Source: Closterium sp. Naga37s-1 (Eukaryota > Streptophyta > Zygnematophyceae > Desmidiales > Closteriaceae). From it: a stretch of 64,000 bases of DNA. Position 1 is the first letter of the stretch. The number at the start of each line of letters is the position of its first letter. A program made the translations under genes and the position numbers. The DNA lies in NCBI GenBank assembly GCA_947471745.1, contig CANJKZ010000142.1, forward strand, positions 2,018,501-2,082,500, read 5' to 3'. Positions 42,048 through 53,708 of this stretch are shown in pieces. The notes beneath the pieces are model-generated. The model did not search any database and was not told the DNA's origin. It worked only from the letters and a program-made list of their open reading frames with translations.

Positions 42048-42544
42048 TGGCTACCCCTAGCGTCCTCGCTTTTGACGCTGAGGGTCGAGCCATTGACTTT
42101 GAGGTCTGGGTCGACGACCTGCAGCTGTTCTTACAGTGCGATAGGGCGGACGGTCTTTCCCTCTTTGACCTCACCTCTGGCGCCTCTCCTGCCCCTGCTA
42201 CTGATGCTGACCCCACTGTTCGCTCTCAGTGGGCCACCCGCGATGCTGCTGCACGTCTTGCTGTGCGTCGCCACCTGCCTACCACTGAGCGCGCGCACTT
42301 TAGTCAGTACAAGAGTGCTCAGACCTTGTACGACGCTGTAGTTGCGCGCTACTCTTCCCCTGCCACTGCTGCCCTGAGCCGCCTCATGCTACCGTACCTC
42401 TTTCCTGACCTTGCTGCCTTTCCCACCGTCGCTGACCTCATTACGCACCTCCGCACTAGTGACACTCGCTACCGCGCCGCCCTTCCTGCTGAGTTCTGCG
42501 CCAAGAACCCCCCCCCCCCATGTACATCACTCTCTATTACATAG
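42048..42544 (+). CDS. gag: I gag N-terminus, before the frame change
   Basis: Starts MATPSVLAFDAEG at 42048 and runs 165 codons of gag core (L-Q-L-F-L-Q-C-D-R-A-D-G; Y-K-S-A-Q-T-L-Y-D-A-V-V-A-R-Y) to a run of twelve C's at 42508-42519, after which this frame ends within nine codons. The remaining Gag and all of Pol are in the -1 frame. G has the same gag in a single frame, so Gag here needs slippage or recoding to be full-length. Confidence 0.85.
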
Positions 42545-43086
42545 TCACACGCCTCCCTGACTCCCTTCGCGTAGTCAGGGACCACTACCTCTCGGTCTGT
42601 CCCACCACTCTCACTGTCGACCTCCTCGAGAAGTCCCTCCTGGCGGCGGAGAAGAGCATCGTCGCTGTAGGAGCCTCTCGTGGTGACCCTCGCACCCCCA
42701 TCTTTGAGGGGTGTTCTCCTTCCCCCCTGCTGCCCTCTGTTGCCTCTGCTGCTGCTGCCGACCTGCTTGGTCTTGAGTCGGTCTGCGCGGCGTCTGCCCC
42801 TAGCGGGAGACGCCGCCCTGGCAGGGGCAAGGGGGGCAAGGGCGCGGGTGGAGCTGGCGGGGGCGGTGGAGGAGGCGGTGGAGGCGGAGGAGGGAGTGGG
42901 GGTGGCGGTGGGAGTGGTGGCGGGGGCGGTGGTGGCGGTGGCAGCAGCGGAGGAGGAGGCGGTGGTGGCGGCAGCGGTGGGAGCGGAGGCAGCGGTGGTG
43001 GTGGAGGTGGAGGCAGCGGTGGCGGAGGGGGTGGAGCTGGTCGGGGTGGTGCCCCGCAGCGTAGCGGCCCTGGTGGTGGCCAGCGT

Positions 43087-43118
<32 letters not shown>

Positions 43119-46100
43119 TTCGCGGGACATCCCCCCGCCCCAGCAGCTCCGTGAGTGGTACACGCAGCGTCAGCGGGGTGGGGGTTTTGGTCCGTGCACC
43201 TACGTCCTTCGTTCCGGTGACCGAGCGGGTGAGCAGTGTGGGGGTGCGCACCCCACTCAGCGCTGCTTTGGCCGCCTGACGGACGCTTGGCGTCAGCAGT
43301 TCCCCGAGGCCAGTGAGATTCCCCGTTGGGGAGAGCTGTCTAGGGCTGGCGTAGCTGTCTTTGATCTTGACTTTGATGCTATCCTTGCTGCCATGTATGC
43401 TGTGACTATTAGTGAGGAGGGTGACTGTTACCAGTGTTTCCCGCCCGACCCGGGCATTGGTACTGCTGCGCCAGGTACTTCTGCGGCTGCTGCTCTAGGT
43501 GCCAGTGCGTCTGCACTCTCAGGTACTGGTGAGGCTGCGCTCTCAGGTACTGCGTCGGCTTCGGCCTCCCTCACCTTCACACTTGACTCAGGGGCTTCTC
43601 GCTCCTTCTTTCGAGACCGCACCACACTCACGCCGCTTGGCCGGCCGGTTGCAGTCTCCCTGGCTGACCCCTCTGGGGGTCCTGTCCTCTCTCACTTCTC
43701 CACTGTCCTCCCGTGTCCGGCTGCCCCCTCGGGCACCTTGTCTGGTCTGTACCTCCCCTCGTTCTCGACGAACTTGGTGAGTGGTGCTGACCTGCAGGAT
43801 GCGGGGGTTCACCAGTTTACTCCTGCGAGTCAGCGGGTGACCCACTGCTCGGATGCCCGCACAGGCCGACACCTGGCCACGTTCTCGCGTCGGCCAGGGT
43901 CGAGTCTCTACACACTGACCACTGCGTCTCCTCCTGTCCCTGCGTCTGGCCAGGTAGCTGCGTCGGGTCAGGTGTTTGCTGCTGCGTCCAGGTCTGGTCC
44001 TGAGTCTGCCCCCTGCTCGTGTCGCCGCCTGTCTCACGAGACTCTCCTGTGGCACCACCGTCTTGGCCACCCCTCCTTGCTTCGTCTTCGGGGCATGGCT
44101 TCCCGTGTCCTTGTCTCTGGTCTTCCCCGGTCTCTCCCTCCCCTTCCTTCGGGACCCGGACCTTCTTGTGTACCCTGTGTCGAGGGGCGGCTCCGGGCTG
44201 CCCCCCACTCCTCCCAGTTTCCCCCCACAGAGGCTCCTCTGCAGACGCTTCACATGGACGTGTGGGGCCCCGCCCGCGTCCGTGGGCAGGGTCACGAGCG
44301 CTACTTCCTGCTGGTGGTTGACGACTACTCGCGTTACACCACAGTCTTCCCCTTGCGCAGCAAGGGTGAGGTCACTGAGGTGTTGATCGACTGGATCCGC
44401 GCAGCTCGTCTCCAGCTCAGGAGGAGCTTCGGCTCGGACTTTCCTGTTCTGCGTCTGCACTCTGACCGAGGTGGAGAGTTCTCCTCTGGCCTTCTGCGAG
44501 CCTACTGTCGTGCACGAGGCATCCGCCAGACCTTTACGCTTCCGGACTCTCCACAGCAAAATGGGATTGCTGAGCGCCGCATTGGCATGGTCATGGACGT
44601 CGCTCGTACGTCCATGATGCATGCGGCTGCCCCCCATTTTCTGTGGCCGTTTGCGGTTCGGTACGCGGCGCATCAGATCAACCTTCACCCCAGGGTCTCC
44701 CGGCCGGAGACCTCCCCAGCTCTGCTGTGGACGGGGAAGGTCGGCGATGCGTCTGCGTTCCGTGTCTGGGGATCTCGGGCGTTTGTCCGCGACTTGTCTG
44801 CGGACAAGCTGTCCCCTCGTGCTGCTCCCTGTGTCTTCCTCGGCTTCCCCCCTGACGCTCCAGGGTGGCAGTTCTACCACCCCTCCTCTCGTCGTGTTCT
44901 GTCCTCCCAGGACGTCACGTTCGACGAGTCAGTCCCCTTCTACCGCCTCTTCCCCTACCGCACTCCTTCCCTCCCCCCGCCACCGCACTTCCTTGTGCCA
45001 GGTCCCCCCCCGGTAGACCCCCTACCCCCTCAGGGTCCTGCCCCTTCAGGTGTGTCCCAGGTAGACGCAGTCGAGCCGGTCGAGGTTGCTGGTGACTCTG
45101 GTCCTGCTGCGGGTGCTGAGCCTGGGGGTGCTGAGTCTGGGGGTGCTGAGCCTGGGGGTACTGCGACTGGGGGTGCTGAGCCTTGGGGTGCGGAGTCTGG
45201 GAGTGCTGAGCCTGGGGGTGCTGCGACGGGGGGTACTGAGCCTGGGGGTGCGGAGTCTGGGGGTGCTGAGCCGTGGGGTGCTGCTACTGGGGGTGCTGAG
45301 CCAGGGGGTGCTGCGTCTGGAGGTGCTGAGCCTGGTGCTGCGGAGCCTGCGGCCACTGGACCTCCCCTTGTGGCGTCTGGCGGTGCGGGACCTGGCGGTT
45401 CTCCGGGTGCTTCGCCTCGGCGGGAGCCCCTCTCTCCACAGGAGCTGCGCGAGTGGTTTGCCCGGCGCTGGAGGCGTGCTGCTGGAGCTGGAGGTTCTTC
45501 GGCTACTGAGGGTGCTGGTGCCGCGAGTCCCGGAGGTACTGGAGCTGGAGCTGCTGAGGGCGTTGACGCTGAGGCTACTGCTTTCGGTCCTGGAGGCGGT
45601 CCTGCTGGGGGTGCTACTGGTGCTGCTGGAGGTCCTGGAGCTGGAGGTGCTGCTGGCGCTGGTGCTGCCGCTGGGGGTACTGGTGCTGTCCCTGCTGTGT
45701 CTGGAGTCGCCGCGCGGCCTAGACCGTACTTCGTTCCGCTCCTTCAGCAGGTTCTTGGTCTCCCGCCTTCTACTGGTCCTCCTCCTCCCTTAGAGTGTCC
45801 ACAGCCTGTCCTGTCACAGTTACAGTTACGGCCGGCCTCCCCACTGCCCGCTCCTTCTCCCTACACTGGTCCTACTGGAGGTCTTGCTGAGCGTCGTGAG
45901 CCTGCGTCTCGCCCTGCGTCGCCTGTCCGTGCTGCTCGCACTAGTGCTCGTGGTTCGCGTCAGCGTCCTCCTCCTGTCCCTGGCACGCACCGGATGTCTC
46001 TGCGTCCGTCCACTGCTCCTCTGCGTGCCCCTTTGCCGTCTCCTCCTGAGTCCTCTCTTCCTGCTCTTCCTGACCCGGAGTCGGACTCTCTTCGTGCTGC

Positions 46101-47979
46101 CAGTCCTGCTGTCACACGTCTCCTTGCTACTGTCGTCACTGACCCCTCTTTTGAGTCCACTGCTGCGTCTGCGCTTGTTGCTGAGCTCGTCGACTTTGCT
46201 GCTCGCTGTCGTCTAGACTACGCTGCCGGTCTTGTTGCTGAGTCTGCGTCTGTCTGTCCTCCGTCCGTCGGGGGTGAGTGTGCTCTTGGCACGGACGTCC
46301 TTGAGGACAGGCAGGAGGAGTTCCGGTGTCTGGCTGCTGCTTCACCTCATCTCGCGTCCGTACTACTTGCCCCTGAGGGAGACCCGGATGCACTAGACAT
46401 CCCGACTCCGCGCTCTTATGCGGAGGCCGTAGAGGGTCCCTACTCCTCTCAGTGGCAGGCAGCTATGGATGCAGAGATGGCGTCCTGGAAGTCCACAGGC
46501 ACCTACGTTGACGTGGTTCCCCCTCCTGGGGCGAACATCGTCAGTGGCATGTGGATCTTCAGGGTGAAGCGGCCGCCGGGCTCTCCACCTGTCTTCAAGG
46601 CGCGGTACGTCGCTCGTGGCTTCAGTCAGCGGCAGGGAGTTGACTACTTTCAGACCTTCTCTCCCACCCCGAAGATGACCACTCTTCGGGTGCTGCTACA
46701 CATAGCCGCTCAGCGCGACTATGAGCTCCACTCTCTTGACTTCAGTACTGCTTTCTTGCAGGGTAGCCTGCACGAGGAGATCTGGCTGCGCCGTCCACCT
46801 GGCTTCACTGGGACTTTTCCTCCTGGCACCCAGTGGAGCCTCCGACGGCCAGTCTACGGTCTCCGCCAGGCACCGCGTGAGTGGCACGACACACTGAGGA
46901 CTACGCTTGCGGCTCTTGGGTTTGCTCCCTCTACTGCTGACCCGTCGTTGTTTCTGCGCACCGACACTTCTTTGCCGCCGTTCTACGTCCTCGTGTACGT
47001 CGACGACTTGGTCTTTGCCACAGCTGACACTGCTGGACTAGCCTACGTGAAGTCCGAGCTGCAGAAGAGACACACGTGCACAGACCTGGGTGAACTGCGC
47101 AGCTACCTTGGCTTGCAGATCACTCGGGACAGAGCACGCCGCACCATTACCTTGACTCAGTCACACATGGTGCAGCAGGTCCTTCAGCGCTTCGGCTTCA
47201 CGTACTCCTCGCCTCAGGCCACTCCTCTGTCTACTCGCCACTCGCTCTCAGCTCTGCCTTCGGATGAGTCCGTAGAGTCGAGTGGCCCGTACCCAGAGCT
47301 TGTTGGCTGCCTCATGTACCTGATGACCTGTACACGACCTGACCTTGCATACCCTCTTAGCATTCTCGCACGCTATGTTGCTCCTGGGAGACACCGACCC
47401 GAGCACATGGCTGCAGCTAAGAGGGTGTTGCGCTACTTGTGCAGTACGTCGGGCATGGGGCTAGTGCTTGGAGGGCGGAGTCCAGTGGTCCTCACTGGGC
47501 ACGCGGACGCTTCTTGGGCAGACGACCAGGCTACACAGCGGTCGTCGCAGGGTTACACCTTCAGTCTTGGTTCCGGCTCTGTCTCGTGGCGGGCTACTCG
47601 CTCGTCCTCTGTTCTCAGCTCCAGTTGTGAGGCTGAGATCTACGCCGGGGCCATGGCTGCACAGGAGCTTCGCTGGCTCACCTACCTGCTGACTGACCTT
47701 GGAGAGCCGCCTCGTTCTCCTCCAGTGCTGTACGTAGACAACAAAGCCATGCTGGCCTTGTGTCGAGAGCAGCGCTTGGAGCACAGAACGAAGCACATTG
47801 CTCTCCGTTACTTTCTTGCTCGTGAGCTGCAGCAGCGTGGTCAGTTGCGACTTGCTTACGTGGCCTCTGAGGCCAACACTGCTGATGTGTTCACCAAGGC
47901 ACTTGCGCCTTGTGACCATCAGCGCTTCTGCACCCAGCTGGGTCTTGTACCTGTCTTGCCTCACTTGCTCTCTTCTTGA
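42520..47979 (+). CDS. gag-pol: I gag C-terminus, protease, integrase, RT and RNase H polyprotein
   Basis: 1819 uninterrupted codons. Gag end MYITLYYIVTRLPDS; glycine-rich tract about residues 107-185; Gln run; C-x13-C-x3-H-x4-C at about 225-250; protease DSGAS at about 353; GAG-pre-integrase LWHHRLGHPS at about 510 and C-V-P-C-V-E-G; integrase D in VVDDYSRY (about 600), D in LHSDRGGEF, E in NGIAERRI (about 684); GAEPG linker about 860-960; RT from about 1346 with LDFSTAFLQG and YVDD at about 1493; RNase H LTGHADASWADD at about 1657, SSCEAEIYA and YVDNKAML; end LLSS. Every catalytic motif is intact. The first ATG at 42520 is a conserved gag Met, not a natural start. Confidence 0.92.
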
Positions 47980-48184
47980 CCTTGCTTGTACTGTTACATA
48001 TATATACCTGCTCTTGCTTGTCTAGCTCTATATATATATGTGTACTCCTGCATGTGAACTGGCCTTTTGGCCTTGTCGTTGTGCTCGGACTGTGTGGTGA
48101 CTTTGTGATCCACCCTGAGCTTGCTCTGCTTTGCTTGACTGGTCTTGTGACCCCTTGTTCTCCCCCACTTTGCCTATGGGGGTG
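47980..48184 (+). other. 3' UTR and polypurine tract of I
   Basis: Non-coding, TATATATA-rich near 48000-48040, ending GCCTATGGGGGTG before the LTR, as in G. Confidence 0.8.
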
Positions 48185-48319
48185 TGTCAGAACATTATAT
48201 AGCTTATGCTGTTGTGTAGGCTATAGTGGGGTATCCCATAGGGGGTACAACCCAATTAGGGTTTCCTATATGTACTCACTTCATTCATAGTTCAACCATC
48301 CTTGTTCTTCATTTTCACA
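48185..48319 (+). repeat. 3' LTR of I
   Basis: 135 bp, no difference seen from 40897-41031. It is followed by the GCTAG duplication and H linker sequence. Confidence 0.95.
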
Positions 48320-48324
48320 GCTAG

Positions 48325-49240
48325 AGGTGCTGAGCCTGCGGGTGCGGGGCCTGGGGGTGCTGGGCCTGGGGGTGCTGAGCCTGGGGTTGCTGAGCCTGGG
48401 GTTGCTGAGTCTGGGGGTGCGGAGCCTTGGGGTGCTGAGCCTGGAGTTGCTGAGTCTGGGGGTGCGGAGCCTGGGGGTGCGGAGCCTGGGGGTGCTGAGC
48501 CTAAGCGTGCTGAGCCTGGGGGTGCTGAGTCTTGGGGTGCTGAGCATGAGCGTGCTGTGTCTGGAGGTCCGTCGGGTGTCTCGTCACGGCGGGAGCCCCC
48601 CTCTCCATAGCGGCTGCGTGAGTGGTACGCTCGACGCTGTAGCCGTGCTACTGGTGCTGGAGCTGCTGGAGCCGCTGGTTCTAGAGGTGCTCGTGCTGGA
48701 GGTACTGGCGCTGCTGGAGGTACTGCTGGAGCTGCTGGAGCAGCTGGAGGTGCTGCTGGTGCTGGAGCTGCTGGAGCCGCTGGTTCTAGAGGTGCTCGTA
48801 CTGGAGGTCCTGAAGCTGCTGGAGGTCCTACTGGAGGTGCTGGAGCTGCTGGTCCCGGAGGTGCTCGTACTGGAGGTACTGGAGCTGCTGGGGCTGGGAG
48901 TGCTACAGGAGGTGCTGCTGGAGCTGGTGCTGCTGGAGGTGCTGCTGGAGGTGCTGCCGCTGGTGGTGCTGCGGGAGTTGGAGCTGGAGACCCTCGAGCA
49001 GAGGGTACTGGTGCTGTCTCTGCTATTTCTGGAGGCACTGCGCGGCCGCGGCCGTACTACGTTCCGCTCCTTCAGCAGGTTCTTGGCCTACCGCTTTCTA
49101 CTGGTCCTCCTCCTCCTCCCTTACTGAGTCCACCGCCTGTCCAGTCGCAGTCGCAGTTACAGCTAGCCTCTCCCCTGCCTGGTCCTTCTCCTTACTCTGG
49201 ACCGACTAGAGATCTTACGGAGCGTCGTGCGCCAGAGTCT
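48325..49240 (+). pseudogene. H linker with GAEPG and Gly/Ala repeats
   Basis: 15-bp units (GAGCCTGGGGGTGCT type) run from 48330 to 48555, then L-R-E-W-Y-A-R-R-C-S and Gly/Ala units to 48990. TAG at 48608-48610 replaces the codon before R-L-R-E-W-Y, where E has Gln. The same frame is otherwise open into RT. Confidence 0.85.
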
Positions 49241-49246
49241 CGTCCT

Positions 49247-51328
49247 GTGTCGCCTGAGTCTCGGCCTGAGTCGCCTGTTCGCGCTGTCCGCACTGGTCGT
49301 GTCCCGCGTCAGTGTCCTCCTCCTGTCCCTAGCACTCATTATATGACTCTGCGTCCTTCCACTGCTCCACAGCGTGTCCCTCTGTCGTCTTCTCCTGCGT
49401 CCTCACTTCCTGACGGTCCGGACCCGGAGTCTGACTCCCTTCGTGCTGCTAGTCCTACTGTCACGCGTTTCCTCGCCACTGTTGTCACTGACCCTTCGTT
49501 TGAGTCTACTGCTGCGTCTGCTCTAGTTGCTGAGCTTGTTGACTTTGCTGCCGCCTGTCGTCTAGACAACGCCGCTAGTCTTGTTGCTGAGTCTGATTCT
49601 GTCTGTCCTTCGTCCGTCGGGGGTGAGTGTGCTCTTGGCACGGACGTCCTTGAGGACAGACAAGAGGAGTTTGAGTGCTTTGCCGCTGCTTTACCTCATC
49701 TCGTGTCCATGCTGATTGCCCCTGAGGGAGACCCGGATGCACCAGACATCCCGACCCCGCGCTCTTACGCAGAGGCGATAGAGGGTCCCTACTCCTCTCA
49801 GTGGCAGACAGCCATGGACGCAAAGATGGCTTCCTGGAAGTCCACAGGCACCTACGTCGACGAGATTCCCCCACCTGGGGCGAACATCGTCAGTGGCATG
49901 TGGATTTTCAGGGTGAAGCGGCCGCCGGGTTCTCCGCCTGTCTTCAAGGCGCGTTACGTTGCACGTGGCTTCAGTCAGCGAGAGGGAGTTGACTTCTTCC
50001 AGACCTTCTCCCCGACCCCGAAGATGACAACTCTTCGGGTTCTGCTGCACGTCGCCGCTCAGCGTGACTACGAGCTCCACTCTCTTGACTTCAGCACTGC
50101 TTTCCTACAGGGCAGCCTGCACGAGGAGATCTGGCTGCGCCGCCCACCAGGCTTCAATGGGTCGTTTCCTGCTGGTACCCAGTGGAGCCTCGAGCGGCCA
50201 GTCTACAGTCTCCGCCAGGCACCCCGTGAGTGGCACGACACACTGAGGACTACTCTTGCTGCTCTTGGGTTTGCTCCTTCTACTGCTGACCCGTCGCTGT
50301 TTCTACGCACCGACACCACTCTCCCGCCGTTCTACGTTCTCGTGTACGTAGACGACTTGGTCTTTGCTACTTCTGACACCGAGGGACTCGCCCACGTGAA
50401 GTCGGAGCTGCAAAAGAGACACACGTGCACAGACCTGGGTGAGCTGCGCAGCTATCTTGGCTTGCGGATCACCCGAGACAGAGCACTGCGCACCATTACC
50501 CTGACTCAGTCACACATGGTGCAGCAGGTCCTTCAGCGCTTCGGCTTCGAGTACTCCTCACCACAGGCCACTCCTCTGCCTACCGGTCACTCACTCTCAG
50601 CTCCACCTTCGGACGAGTCCGTAGAGCCGAGTGGCCCGTATCCAGAGCTTGTGGGTTGCCTCATGTACCTGATGACCTGCACTCGACCTGACCTTGCCTA
50701 CCCTCTTAGCATCCTAGCACGCAATGTCGCTCCTGGCCGACACAGGAAGGAGCACATGGATGCCGCTAAGAGGGTGTTGCGCTACTTGTGCAGTACGTCA
50801 GGCATGGGGCTCGTGCTTGGAGGACGGGCTCGAGTTGTCCTCACTGGTCACGCAGACGCTTCTTGGGCTGACGACTTGGCTACGCAGCGGTCGTCACAGG
50901 GTTACACCTTCAGCCTTAGCTCCGGCTCTGTTTCTTGGCGGTCTACCCGCTCTTCTTCTGTTCTCAGCTCCAGTTGTGAGGCTGAGATCTACGCAGGGGC
51001 CATGGCTGCACAGGAGCTACGCTGGCTCACCTACCTGCTGACCGACCTGGGAGAGCTGCCTCGTTCTCCTCCAGTGCTGTACGTCGACAACAAGGCCATG
51101 ATTGCCTTGTGTCAGGAGCACAGACTGGAGCACAGAACGAAGCACATCGCTCTGCGCTACTTCCTTGCTCGAGAGTTGCAGCAGCGTGGTCAAATTCGTC
51201 TTGCTTACGTGGCCACTCAGGCCAACACTGCTGATGTCTTCACCAAGGCACTCCAGCCTTGTGATCATCAGCGTTTCTGTACTGTTCTAGGCCTTGTGCC
51301 TACTGTGCCTCACTTGCTTACTTCTTGA
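49247..51328 (+). CDS. pol: H RT and RNase H
   Basis: 693-codon open stretch. A spacer with S-R-P-E-S-P leads to RT (MWIFRVKRPPGSPP near 49900; LDFSTAFLQG; LVYVDDLVFATSD near 50345). RNase H shows LTGHADASWADD, SSCEAEIYAGA and YVDNKAMIAL, ending LLTS. Motifs are intact, but it lies downstream of the linker stop in an element lacking gag and the 5' LTR, so expression is unlikely. Confidence 0.9.
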   Translation: MSPESRPESPVRAVRTGRVPRQCPPPVPSTHYMTLRPSTAPQRVPLSSSPASSLPDGPDPESDSLRAASPTVTRFLATVVTDPSFESTAASALVAELVDFAAACRLDNAASLVAESDSVCPSSVGGECALGTDVLEDRQEEFECFAAALPHLVSMLIAPEGDPDAPDIPTPRSYAEAIEGPYSSQWQTAMDAKMASWKSTGTYVDEIPPPGANIVSGMWIFRVKRPPGSPPVFKARYVARGFSQREGVDFFQTFSPTPKMTTLRVLLHVAAQRDYELHSLDFSTAFLQGSLHEEIWLRRPPGFNGSFPAGTQWSLERPVYSLRQAPREWHDTLRTTLAALGFAPSTADPSLFLRTDTTLPPFYVLVYVDDLVFATSDTEGLAHVKSELQKRHTCTDLGELRSYLGLRITRDRALRTITLTQSHMVQQVLQRFGFEYSSPQATPLPTGHSLSAPPSDESVEPSGPYPELVGCLMYLMTCTRPDLAYPLSILARNVAPGRHRKEHMDAAKRVLRYLCSTSGMGLVLGGRARVVLTGHADASWADDLATQRSSQGYTFSLSSGSVSWRSTRSSSVLSSSCEAEIYAGAMAAQELRWLTYLLTDLGELPRSPPVLYVDNKAMIALCQEHRLEHRTKHIALRYFLARELQQRGQIRLAYVATQANTADVFTKALQPCDHQRFCTVLGLVPTVPHLLTS

Positions 51329-51557
51329 CTCTGCTTGTACTGTGATCTCTATACATATACCTGCATGTTTACACTTGCTAGGTTGTGATCACTGTATTGC
51401 TTGTTCTCCTTTATATAACTCTGCATGTGAACTGGCCTTGTGGCCATTTTCTTGTGCTCGGAATGCGTGGTGACGTCGTGATCCACCCTGAGCTTGCTTT
51501 GCCTCTCTTGACCGGTCTTGTGACCTCTTGTTCTCCCCCACTTTGCCTATGGGGGTG

Positions 51558-51687
51558 TGTCAAACTTATATGCTATAGTCTGTGTAGGCTGTAGTGGGGT
51601 AGTTCATATAGGGTACAGCATTTCTAGGTTTCCTACTTGTACCCAAACTGCTTGCTAGTCAATCATTCCTTTGTTCCTATTCTGACA
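51558..51687 (+). repeat. 3' LTR of H
   Basis: 130 bp from TGTCAAACTTAT to CTATTCTGACA, after the conserved tract GCCTATGGGGGTG. It carries GTAGGCTGTAGTGGGGTA. It is followed at 51688 by family B sequence (GGTCG would be the duplication, but the left flank is lost). Confidence 0.92.
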
Positions 51688-53320
51688 GGTCGAGGCGGTC
51701 GGTGTTCGGTAGTCTCTGCAAATGCCATCGGGGTCGGGGTCATGTAGAGCCGTCTCGCGCGTGTGGGGGTGATGCGGCACATTCGGATTGGTGGATGTGC
51801 TCGAAACGGAGCGGGATGAGATCGATTAACTCATCCGTGTCGCTGCTACAATCCGGGATGTCAAAATCCAGGACGTATACGCCGTTGTACGCGTGCGCTC
51901 GTCCGATCTGCTTGCATGGTTTGTCGGGCGGCATGTAGTGTAGGACGATGTCGCGCGATTCGAGGTCGGTGTTGACTTGCACACCGCAATCCGTCAGTTG
52001 CGATGCCGACAGGAGGTTGAACTGAAGGTTCTACACGATGAGCACACCATTAGCGTGATGTGCGTATTACTTCCGTGCGCCTTGAGGACGACGATCCCTT
52101 GTGCGCTTGTGCGCTTGTGCGCTAGCGGTATTTGTTTGCCACGGTGATATAAGTGACTTTGGGGGTGGCGACGGCGTAGGAGATGAAGTATGAGGAGCCC
52201 ACCATGTGTTGCCTGCAGCAGCTATCAAGATGCTACTTGTTGTGGTTCTTGTCGTTGTCGCGCGCGAGGAGCGCAAGTCGCGGCGTCACGCAGTGCAAGG
52301 TGTTGAATTTCAGAAACTTCTCGTGCGCAATCTAGTCGACGGGCGCCGCCCTGGAGTCAGGTACCTGCGGGGGGCTTTCAAGCAACGGGACTGGTAAATT
52401 CAAGTCCGGGTCGTCGTCGCCGTCGTCGTCGTAATCGTGACCAGGGGTAAAAGGGTTTTTTTTTTTTTTTGTGGATGCCTCGATTGGGTGCGGCGCTCAT
52501 TCTAGTGACGGCGTGCGCATGCGGCGACGTCGAGTACCCCGTCAGTGCCGAATCACAATGTTGGTGATGACGTTGTGCGAGGCTCCACGTTGTGCCGGCT
52601 GCTGTTTTTGGTGCTGAACCGTTGGATTCTTGTTGCGCGGTGGGGGCTGAAAGCCCTGAGCTTGACGCGTATCCTGCCTTGCATCCTGTCGGCCGGCCCA
52701 AGTGCTCGGGTTTGACTGGCGATGGCTGGAGCAGAACTTGCATCGCTCCGCCGAGTGCTTGAAATTTCTGCAATTTTTTGCAATGGAGGCGCCGCGATCG
52801 TCGCTCTCTTTCTTGTTGTCGGTAAAGAAGGCGAGTTGTTTTCGTCGCGGCGCTGGGCGTTCTTGATGCAGATCCATATCCTGTTGTTTGACGAGAAGAG
52901 CGGCTCAAATGACGGCTTCCGAGATAGCCCCCTACTGCTGCAGGAGCGCCTTGTAGGGTCGCCATTTGGGGCTGAGTCATGCAAGCACGATGGTAACGAA
53001 TATTTATTCCGAAATCGAACTCCCGTGCTTTGCAATTTGATCGCGTATGCTCCGGCAACGATTTATGTAGTTGTTGGCGTTTTCCCTGTGCCAGAGCAGG
53101 TGTTGTTCTGCATGAACGAATGACCAGCTGCTCCGTCGCGACATGTTGCGCATCAACACGCTGTAAGCCATGAGCGAGTCGTTGTAGTGTTGCGCCCTGG
53201 CGTCGTCAGTGTCGGCCGAGGATCCCGCGTAGCTGCCGTCAAAATAATGATAAAACTGAGCATTTTGCAGCAGCAGCTCCAGCTCGAAGCTCGAAGTCCT
53301 TGCCCTCAAAGAAAAAAATA
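51688..53320 (-). pseudogene. gag: Family B gag and protease (minus copy)
   Basis: Gag matches 2259-3060 with the same three in-frame stops (TGA after IVLA, then TAG and TGA). The zinc knuckle run of A's differs by one base from the plus copy but is still disrupted. The protease motif is L-D-S-C-C-R-Q-H-M (52200-52229), and the LLSASQL end follows near 52010. A poly-T run at 52456-52471 is the reverse of an expanded A tract in the plus copy. Confidence 0.82.
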
Positions 53321-53696
53321 TATATATTGATTTTTGAGATATTCAAGAACCTTGATTGAGCTGAAAAATTTGTGTCATCGCGCTTGGGCGTGGAACTTTG
53401 GGTGTTGATCCATTTGTGTCGATAAAAAAGGTTTGCGGGGCGGTATCATGGCCAGTCGCGACCGGTTAAGAGGGTTGGGAGGAGGTTCCCGCATTGCCAT
53501 TCCGCAATGTTTAGAGACCTTACTTCAGGGTTGACAATCGCTGAAGCAATTGTTCGAGTGCGACAGTGCTGATTGTCGTCGTCACCTCGGATGTCGCAAC
53601 CGGGTTGGGTTGGGCTTCAACCGTAGGATTTTCGTCCTATCCTTACGCGCGAGCGTGTGCTGGACGCCACCTCGCGGGGCGAGGGGTTCCTGAATC

Positions 53697-53708
53697 GCTC
53701 TCATTCCA
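53697..53708 (-). promoter_or_regulatory. Primer-binding site of family B
   Basis: The minus strand reads TGGAATGAGAGC immediately after the LTR end CGCAACA, two bases off TGGTATCAGAGC. It fixes the 5' LTR boundary at 53709. Confidence 0.75.

Larger units (their letters stand above)
40897..48319 (+). mobile_element. Short-LTR copia element I, complete, probably young
   Basis: 7423 bp bounded by two 135-bp LTRs that read as identical (40897-41031 and 48185-48319) and a perfect duplication GCTAG (40892-40896 and 48320-48324). It has primer site, repeat leader, full gag-pol and polypurine tract. The only visible lesion is a -1 frame change at a run of twelve C's in gag. This is the best candidate in the window for a recently mobile autonomous element. 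Confidence 0.95.
33263..51687 (+). mobile_element. Short-LTR copia element H, split by G and I, 5'-truncated
   Basis: Pieces: 33263-33454 (integrase), 40288-40896 (integrase end and linker start), 48325-51557 (linker, RT, RNase H, 3' UTR) and a 130-bp 3' LTR (51558-51687). Removing G and I with one copy of each 5-bp duplication joins the reading frame exactly. The 5' LTR, leader, gag and protease are missing at the fusion to family B. A TAG at 48608-48610 interrupts the linker. Confidence 0.92.
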
